Assembly: GCF_030813715.1 (NCBI RefSeq)
Contig: NZ_JAUSUZ010000001.1
Location: 4,588,001 to 4,652,000, forward strand
Direction: 5' to 3'
Length of the DNA: 64,000 nt
DNA from: Catenuloplanes indicus
Lineage (GTDB): Bacteria > Actinomycetota > Actinomycetes > Mycobacteriales > Micromonosporaceae
Part shown: one piece after another, positions 59,546 through 64,000 of the stretch
Numbering within the stretch: position 1 is the first letter of the stretch
How the letters are laid out: every line of letters begins with the position of its first letter
The notes under the pieces: model-generated
Told to the model about the DNA's origin: nothing
The model's database searches: none
The model's input: the letters and a program-made list of their open reading frames with translations, nothing else
Translations under genes and position numbers: made by a program

Positions 59546-60078
59546 TCGGGGCTGCGCGGTATCGCGTCGAGGATCAAGCGGGCCGCGTCGGCCGGCGGAG
59601 TCTCGGCGGTGTTGAGGAAGAGATCGGGCTCGGCAACGGGCTCGGTCTCTTCCCACGCACGAAGACGCGCCGAGGTGTCGCCGGTGGCGCGGGCGACGAT
59701 CCGGGCCTCGGCAACGTCGCGGGGACACCACAGGTAGACCACGGTCCAGCGGGTGTCTGGGGTGGCCTTGGTGAGCGCGTCGATCGCGGGGACCTGGCCG
59801 AGGTGCACCACGGGCGTGCCGGTGCCGAGCGCATCGGTCAGGCCGGGGCGGTCGATGACGTAGACAGCCTCATAGCGGCTGTTTTCCCAGATGACGTCAC
59901 CAGCGGCGCGGAGACTGGCGATCTCCGGTTCGGTGGTCATGCGGTAGGTGCCGGTGCGGCCGGGGCCGGCCTTCAGGCGGCGGAACAACGAGATGGTGGG
60001 GTCCAGGTCGGCCAGGGCGTGGGTCACGGTGTCTTTGCCGCTGGCGGGTGGGCCGTAGAGGATGAGGCCGCTGCTCAT
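59542..60078 (-). CDS. P-loop nucleotide or small-molecule kinase
   Basis: A 178-residue protein with Walker A GPPASGKDTVTHAL at its N-terminus. An acceptor region (GTYRMTTEPEIASLRAAGDV) follows that recalls guanylate-kinase-like phosphotransferases, then a lid-like basic segment (CPRDVAEARIVARATGD). The fold is that of small NMP-kinase or APH/zeta-type enzymes. The substrate is unknown. ATG at 60078 overlaps the stop of the GntR-kinase fusion gene as ATGA, so the two kinases are co-translated. Confidence 0.75.
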   Translation of the reverse strand: MSSGLILYGPPASGKDTVTHALADLDPTISLFRRLKAGPGRTGTYRMTTEPEIASLRAAGDVIWENSRYEAVYVIDRPGLTDALGTGTPVVHLGQVPAIDALTKATPDTRWTVVYLWCPRDVAEARIVARATGDTSARLRAWEETEPVAEPDLFLNTAETPPADAARLILDAIPRSPD

Positions 60079-60926
60079 GGCGTACCGCCGGTGATGGTTT
60101 TGATCAGGTCTTTTGCTTGGGCCTGGAGTGGGCGGCTGGATGCCGAGTTGTCGATGACCTTGTGTGGGACCGGTGGGCGGAAGCTGGTTTCGACCTTGGA
60201 GAGGTAGCCGGCCCAGTCCGCGAGTTTCGCGGCGTCGCGTGCGGCGCCGCGGTGGCGGACGTAGGTGTGCATAGTGGCTTCGTCGCAGTAGACCCAGACG
60301 TAGAGGGTGACGGCGTTGAGTTCGGTGAAGGTGGCCTGGGTGCGTTCGATCCACGCGGGGTCGTTGAGTTCGCGGATGAACGGCGCGGTCAGGATGACGC
60401 TGTTGCCGCACGCGACGTTCTCCGTTGCGGCCGCGATCAGGGCCTCGTATTCGCGCGGGCGGATCAGGTTGAAGTACTCCGGCGACTCGCGGTCGTGGGG
60501 TGAGTGGCCGATCGTCTCCAACGCGGCCTCGACGACTGGGCGCGTGAGGGTGTCCTTGTCGAGCATTGACCAGCCGGTCTCGCGGGCGAGGATGCGGCCC
60601 AGCTCGGTTTTGCCGCTTCCGGCGTAGCCACCGACGATCACGACCTTGGGCTGGCGCGGGCGGATGTCGGCCTTGCGGTCCTGACCGGGGGCGTGGACGT
60701 AGCGCTTGGAGCGGGACTTGCTGATCACCAAGCCTTCCTCGGCCAGCAGGCGCATGGCCTCGGAGATGGTGAAGACGCTGACGTCCCAGCGTTCGGCGAG
60801 TTCGCGGGTGGACGGGAGGACGTCTCCGTCGCGGAGTACGCCGGCCTCGATGTCGTTGCGGATGTTGCGGGCGACCTGCTGATGCAGTGACTCACCCCGT
60901 GACAGTGGCGGGCGGGGTGTGGCCAT
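60075..60926 (-). CDS. GntR helix-turn-helix fused to a P-loop kinase
   Basis: A 283-residue fusion. Residues 1-85 are a GntR winged helix (SLHQQVARNIRNDIEAGVLR, then LPSTRELAERWDVS and RLLAEEGLV). Residues 95-283 are a P-loop kinase with Walker A VGGYAGSGKTELGRIL and a later basic segment YVRHRGAARDAAKLADW. The kinase half resembles zeta-toxin/chloramphenicol-phosphotransferase-type enzymes. ATG at 60926 has GAGGAG upstream. It is divergent from the transfer operon, and a perfect 11-bp inverted repeat lies in between, so it probably regulates transfer according to a small molecule it binds or phosphorylates. Confidence 0.82.
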   Translation of the reverse strand: MATPRPPLSRGESLHQQVARNIRNDIEAGVLRDGDVLPSTRELAERWDVSVFTISEAMRLLAEEGLVISKSRSKRYVHAPGQDRKADIRPRQPKVVIVGGYAGSGKTELGRILARETGWSMLDKDTLTRPVVEAALETIGHSPHDRESPEYFNLIRPREYEALIAAATENVACGNSVILTAPFIRELNDPAWIERTQATFTELNAVTLYVWVYCDEATMHTYVRHRGAARDAAKLADWAGYLSKVETSFRPPVPHKVIDNSASSRPLQAQAKDLIKTITGGTP

Positions 60927-61050
60927 GGTGTCTCCTCATCGCGTGGTGTCGACCCAACTGGTATCCCAAAATATCAGGTGTTTGGAGATCCATCCACGCT
61001 GTTAGCCGACGTTTCCGCAGCTCAGTACGCCTCTTGGAACAACTCCCAAT

Positions 61051-61084
61051 CTAACAGTTGACCTGCTTGCATATCAACTGTTAG
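61051..61084. promoter_or_regulatory. Inverted repeat in the transfer-operon promoter
   Basis: CTAACAGTTGA (61051-61061) and TCAACTGTTAG (61074-61084) form a perfect 11-bp inverted repeat with a 12-nt spacer. A -35-like TTGACC (61058-61063) overlaps the left arm. It lies 64-97 nt before the DUF6284 start and about 125 nt from the GntR-kinase start. Binding by that GntR protein is the simplest reading. Confidence 0.7.
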
Positions 61085-61147
61085 CTTCATGGCGCGGAGA
61101 TCACCGTCACAACGACGGGGGTCACGAAGCCACAAGAGGACTGCGTC

Positions 61148-61402
61148 TTGGCACCGAACGAATGGCTCAACGACATCGATGGGCCGACACCGGCCGAACT
61201 CGCGGCCATCGGGGCGGAAGAGCCGCTGATCAGCGCGGAGGTCGCGTTGCTGGACGCGCAGATCCGCGTGTTCTGCGCGGACGGCGGTCCGACCGAGCTG
61301 GACTGGCACCGGCTGAGGGTCGCGGAGAAGCGGGTCGCTCGGGAGGCGCTGGCGCTGCACCGGCGGTACCCGGACAGCGCGGAGTTGAGGTGGGCGGCGT
61401 GA
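61148..61402 (+). CDS. DUF6284-like small protein
   Basis: An 84-residue helical protein, NEWLNDIDGPTPAELAAIGA, then EEPLISAEVALLDAQIRVF. This wording fits DUF6284, common in actinomycete integrative elements, function unknown. The start is TTG at 61148, supported by AAGAGGA 8 nt upstream; no ATG or GTG is available in the right place. It is the first gene of the transfer operon. Confidence 0.75.
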   Translation: MAPNEWLNDIDGPTPAELAAIGAEEPLISAEVALLDAQIRVFCADGGPTELDWHRLRVAEKRVAREALALHRRYPDSAELRWAA

Positions 61403-61602
61403 CGACTCCCGCCTTCCCGATCGTGACGGTTGCGGACTCGCGCTTCACGTTCGGGCTGCTGCTCGATCTGACGCGGGTGCTGGAGCAGCACGGCTACCCG
61501 CCGGTCGTGGCGGGTGCGGATCTGGTCCGGCTTCAGGAGAGCCTCTTCAACTTCCTCTACACCAAGCCCGAGAGCACCGACGCTGAAGGAGTCCAGCGAT
61601 GA
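61399..61602 (+). CDS. Small AICE protein of unknown function
   Basis: A 67-residue protein, MTTPAFPIVTVADSRFTFGL to the tail ESTDAEGVQR. It starts GTG at 61399, overlapping the DUF6284 stop, and ends overlapping the DUF2637 start (ATGA), so it is translated in line with both. It is helical in the middle (LLDLTRVLEQHGYPPVV). Similar short proteins sit at this spot in related elements; no function known. Confidence 0.75.
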   Translation: MTTPAFPIVTVADSRFTFGLLLDLTRVLEQHGYPPVVAGADLVRLQESLFNFLYTKPESTDAEGVQR

Positions 61603-62372
61603 CCGTTTCCGCGTACCCGCCTCAGGTGGCAGACCTGCTTCCCCGCGCTCAGGAACTGGTCGCGTCGCTGGGTGTCCTGCCGTCCGAGAACCGGATCAAG
61701 AACGAGCTGAAGGTGGGCCGGCCGAAGGCAAAGGCGATCCGCGCGGCGCTGGAGCAGGAGACCACGCCGGCCGAGCCCGAGCCGGAGCAGACGCCGGAGG
61801 ATGCGGCGCCGGACCCGGTTCCGGCGGTGGACGAGCCGGAGACCGTACCAACTCCGGTCCGTGAGGCGGCGCCGGTGACGGTGGAGACGATCGAGCAGCG
61901 TGCGGCGGTCGCAGACCCGGTTCCGGCCGCTGAGACCGTGCGGCGTCGGGCGGTGCCGTCCTGGCCGGTGCTGATCCTCGCGCTGCCCGCGTTCGCGGCT
62001 GTCTGGTCGGGATGGGTCGGGCTCGGGGAGATGACCGGGTTCGGGGTGGTGCACCCGCTTCCGGGGATCGCGGACGGGTTCAGCCTGAACACCGCGATCA
62101 CGCTCCCGATCGGCGTCGAGACCTACGCGGCGTACGCGCTGCGGGTCTGGCTCTCCGGGCACGGCAACGCCGTGGCGCGACGGTTCGCGAAGTGGTCCGC
62201 GATCGGCTCGCTGATCCTCGGGGCGCTCGGCCAGGTCGCCTACCACCACATGGAAGCCGCAGGCGTCACGCACGCACCGTGGCAGATCACGACCGTGGTC
62301 GCCTGTCTGCCCGTGGCGGTGCTCGGGATGGGCGCGGCGCTGGCGCACCTGAATCACGACGGACGTTCTTAG
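61599..62372 (+). CDS. DUF2637 membrane protein of the transfer operon
   Basis: A 257-residue protein. The N-terminal 45 residues resemble a small DNA-binding helical unit (SENRIKNELKVGRPKAKAIR). A Pro/Glu-rich linker (about 55-125) follows. The C-terminal four-helix membrane part (VLILALPAFAAVWSGWVGLG, LPIGVETYAAYALRVWLSG) is DUF2637-like. DUF2637 proteins are frequent just before FtsK/TraB genes in AICEs and are thought to assist plasmid spread between cells. The spread role is inferred from context. Confidence 0.85.
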   Translation: MTVSAYPPQVADLLPRAQELVASLGVLPSENRIKNELKVGRPKAKAIRAALEQETTPAEPEPEQTPEDAAPDPVPAVDEPETVPTPVREAAPVTVETIEQRAAVADPVPAAETVRRRAVPSWPVLILALPAFAAVWSGWVGLGEMTGFGVVHPLPGIADGFSLNTAITLPIGVETYAAYALRVWLSGHGNAVARRFAKWSAIGSLILGALGQVAYHHMEAAGVTHAPWQITTVVACLPVAVLGMGAALAHLNHDGRS

Positions 62373-62378
62373 CTCTGC

Positions 62379-62424
62379 CCGGCGGCGCGGCCTCTCGGCC
62401 TGGAAACCTGTGCCGCGCCGCCGG
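62379..62424. other. GC-rich stem-loop between DUF2637 and FtsK genes
   Basis: CCGGCGGCGCGG (62379-62390) and CCGCGCCGCCGG (62413-62424) form a perfect 12-bp stem with a 22-nt loop. No T-run follows. It may attenuate or stabilise the message ahead of the translocase gene, whose AGGAGG lies about 30 nt further on. Confidence 0.7.
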
Positions 62425-62471
62425 TCTCTCGCCCCCATTCGCCTGGTGAGGCTTCAGGAGGAAGAACCCTC

Positions 62472-64000
62472 ATGCTCGCAGAGACCGACCCGGAACACAC
62501 TGGCCACACGGCCACGCTCACCCCTGAGGTGCTGGTCGGTGAGGTGGTCATGGTCGACCAGCCGCATGCCCGTACCGATGATGAGTGGTTGAAGGAACTG
62601 GCGCGGCAGGCCGCGCAGCGCAAGCCGATCCTGCCCGCGTGGATGCTGTCGGGCTCGGACTTCCGGCACACGTGCCGCTGGATCGCGGCCCACTACCTGC
62701 ACGTCTCCGCCTATCACGCGGTCCGCATGCCGGTCTACGGCACGAAACTCGCGTTCCGCTCACCGCGCGGTCTCGGAAGATTCATTGCCGGGGGTACGCG
62801 CTGGGTGCTCGATCTGGAGGGCCTGCCCGTTCGGCTCGCGGCGGTCCGGCGGGAGGACGCGGAGCAGTACCTCCGGCTGTCCCGGCAGCGTGACGGCCGC
62901 GTGCGTCTGCGGACGCTGATCGCGGCCTCGGTGGCGGTGCTCGGCGTGACAGGCACGTTCGTGCTCGCGGTGCTGGCGCCGAGCTGGGCGCACTGGGCGA
63001 CGCTCGCGGGGCTGGTGGCCGCGTTCGGGCTCGGCGGGGCGCGACCGGATCGGCCGTTGGTGTCCCGCGCGGTCGTTCCGACGCATGTGCAACAGCTGAC
63101 CTCGAATCAGGTCACGCTCGCGCTGTCCGTGCTCGGTCTGGCCGGGATCAACCAGGCGGTGTCGAAGCTGGGCGACAAGGCGATCGGGTTCCCGGCGCCG
63201 ATCACCCGTGACGGACCGGGATGGCGCGCCGATGTCGATCTGCCGCCCGGCGTCACGGCGACCGAGGTGATCGAGCGGCGGGAGAAGCTGGCCGGCGCGC
63301 TCACTCGGCCGCTGGGCTGTGTCTGGCCGGAGGGCAACGCCGAGGTGCACCCCGGCCGGCTGGTCCTCTGGGTCGGGGACCAGGACATGTCGAAGGCGCG
63401 CAAGCCCGCGTGGCCACTGCTCAAGGGCGGGCCGATAGACCTTTTCAAGCCTCAGCCGTACGGGACGGATCAGCGCGGACGCTGGGTGAACCTGACGCTG
63501 ATGTTCATCGCAATGGTCATCGGGTCGATCCCGCGCATGGGCAAGACGTTCGCCCTGCGGGAGGCGCTGCTCATCGCGGGTCTTGATCCGCGGGCGGAGA
63601 TCCACGCGTACGACCTGAAGGGCACCGGAGACCTGTCCGCGCTCGGCAAGATCGCGCACCGGTACCGAGCCGGGGAGGACGACGAGGACATCCTCTACGC
63701 GGTGGCCGCGATGCGTGAGCTGCGGGCGGAGCTACGCCGGAGGGCGCGGGTGATCCGGGATCTGCCGCCGGATCTGTGCCCGGAGAACAACGTCACGCCG
63801 GAGCTGGCCACGCGGCGGTCACTCGGCCTGCATCCGATCGTGGTCGGGGTCGATGAGTGTCAGGTCTGGTTCGAGCACCCGGAGTACGGGGCCGAGCTGG
63901 AGGAGATCTGCACGGATCTGGTAAAGCGCGGACCAGCTACCGGGATCGTGCTGATCCTGGCGACGCAGCGGCCGGACGCGAAGAGCCTGCCGACCCCGAT
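62472..64000 (+). CDS. FtsK/SpoIIIE-type DNA translocase (TraB-like), 3' end beyond window
   Basis: The visible part is 509 residues. ATG at 62472 follows AGGAGG. The N-terminus (MLAETDPEHTGHTATLTPEV) leads to two hydrophobic helices at about 152-190 (TLIAASVAVLGVTGTFVLAV, LAGLVAAFGLGG). The motor domain follows: Walker A GSIPRMGKTFALREALLIAG, then HAYDLKGTGDLSALG, and Walker B PIVVGVDECQVWFEH and ILATQRP. In AICEs a single such protein moves double-stranded DNA between mycelial cells. The gene continues off the right edge. Confidence 0.92.
   Translation, partial: MLAETDPEHTGHTATLTPEVLVGEVVMVDQPHARTDDEWLKELARQAAQRKPILPAWMLSGSDFRHTCRWIAAHYLHVSAYHAVRMPVYGTKLAFRSPRGLGRFIAGGTRWVLDLEGLPVRLAAVRREDAEQYLRLSRQRDGRVRLRTLIAASVAVLGVTGTFVLAVLAPSWAHWATLAGLVAAFGLGGARPDRPLVSRAVVPTHVQQLTSNQVTLALSVLGLAGINQAVSKLGDKAIGFPAPITRDGPGWRADVDLPPGVTATEVIERREKLAGALTRPLGCVWPEGNAEVHPGRLVLWVGDQDMSKARKPAWPLLKGGPIDLFKPQPYGTDQRGRWVNLTLMFIAMVIGSIPRMGKTFALREALLIAGLDPRAEIHAYDLKGTGDLSALGKIAHRYRAGEDDEDILYAVAAMRELRAELRRRARVIRDLPPDLCPENNVTPELATRRSLGLHPIVVGVDECQVWFEHPEYGAELEEICTDLVKRGPATGIVLILATQRPDAKSLPTP

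Larger units (their letters stand above)
53175..64000. mobile_element. Actinomycete integrative and conjugative element (AICE), left part
   Basis: The element begins at the tRNA-Ser fragment and continues past the window. Support comes from the truncated tRNA, a sharp fall in GC right after it, and a typical AICE gene set: DUF5753 and DUF397 regulators, a GntR-type regulator, DUF6284, DUF2637 and an FtsK/TraB double-stranded-DNA translocase. Integrase, excisionase and replication genes are not in view and should lie to the right. Cargo next to the attachment site is a NACHT-LRR gene. Confidence 0.85.

Overview
This window is high-GC actinobacterial chromosome. GTG and ATG starts are mixed, genes are packed head to tail with 4-nt ATGA/GTGA overlaps, and the content (stressosome genes, several SpoIIE-type phosphatases, PadR/FCD/DUF5753 regulators, a bacteriophytochrome, an actinomycete integrative element) fits a filamentous actinomycete. 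Micromonosporaceae (Actinoplanes/Catenuloplanes-like) is my best guess. That is an inference from gene style, not a marker-gene result.

Layout. 1-3043: the tail of an oligopeptidase B gene, then a PadR-controlled ABC exporter whose operator palindrome overlaps the promoter. 3130-9314: a contiguous partner-switching module on the minus strand (RsbR, RsbS, RsbT, an ATPase-SpoIIE fusion, a hybrid-type histidine kinase, a receiver-SpoIIE phosphatase) with a divergent STAS antagonist. 9336-13037: a MacB-type efflux system (adaptor, ATPase, permease, accessory). 13136-21723: a polytopic GT-C-like membrane protein, an unknown gene, a two-component system, an orphan adaptor with a large disordered insert, and an MFS transporter divergent from its FCD/GntR regulator. 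21787-27770: mscL, a small leaderless gene under a perfect LexA box, a fused aminodeoxychorismate synthase, and an Hsp70-like ATPase fused through a membrane segment to a beta-propeller. 27771-28679 is noncoding and holds a perfect 20-bp inverted repeat. 28680-40141: a GGDEF-EAL protein, a methyltransferase, an NlpC/P60 hydrolase, a TetR regulator, a secreted beta-helix protein behind a LacI-type operator, a short Rho paralogue, and a molybdate transport operon with its own small regulator. 40428-46410: a decayed gene, a HAD hydrolase, a DUF72 protein, and a cell-wall cluster of MurG-like, alanine-racemase-like and D-Ala-D-Ala ligase genes. The racemase-like protein has lost its catalytic tyrosine. 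46460-53095: a STAND ATPase with a C-terminal HTH, then a bacteriophytochrome kinase, tRNA-Lys, a GAF-SpoIIE phosphatase and an Rcp1-like receiver, which look like a light-sensing pathway.

From 53175 the character changes. A truncated 3' half of tRNA-Ser(GGA) marks an attachment site, and what follows to the window end is the left part of an actinomycete integrative and conjugative element (AICE). It contains an AT-richer 1174-residue NACHT-LRR protein (an NLR-like antiphage candidate), a DUF5753/DUF397 regulator pair, two tandem paralogues of unknown function sharing a CX4C motif, a GntR-kinase fusion coupled to a second P-loop kinase, and the transfer operon DUF6284, small ORF, DUF2637 and an FtsK/TraB-type translocase that runs off the end. 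Integrase, excisionase, replication genes and the intact tRNA-Ser should lie to the right of the window.

The strongest candidates for something new are the NACHT-LRR gene parked at the attachment site, the MurG/racemase-like/Ddl cluster with the missing tyrosine, the LexA-controlled small protein, the GntR-kinase/kinase pair and the Hsp70-propeller fusion.
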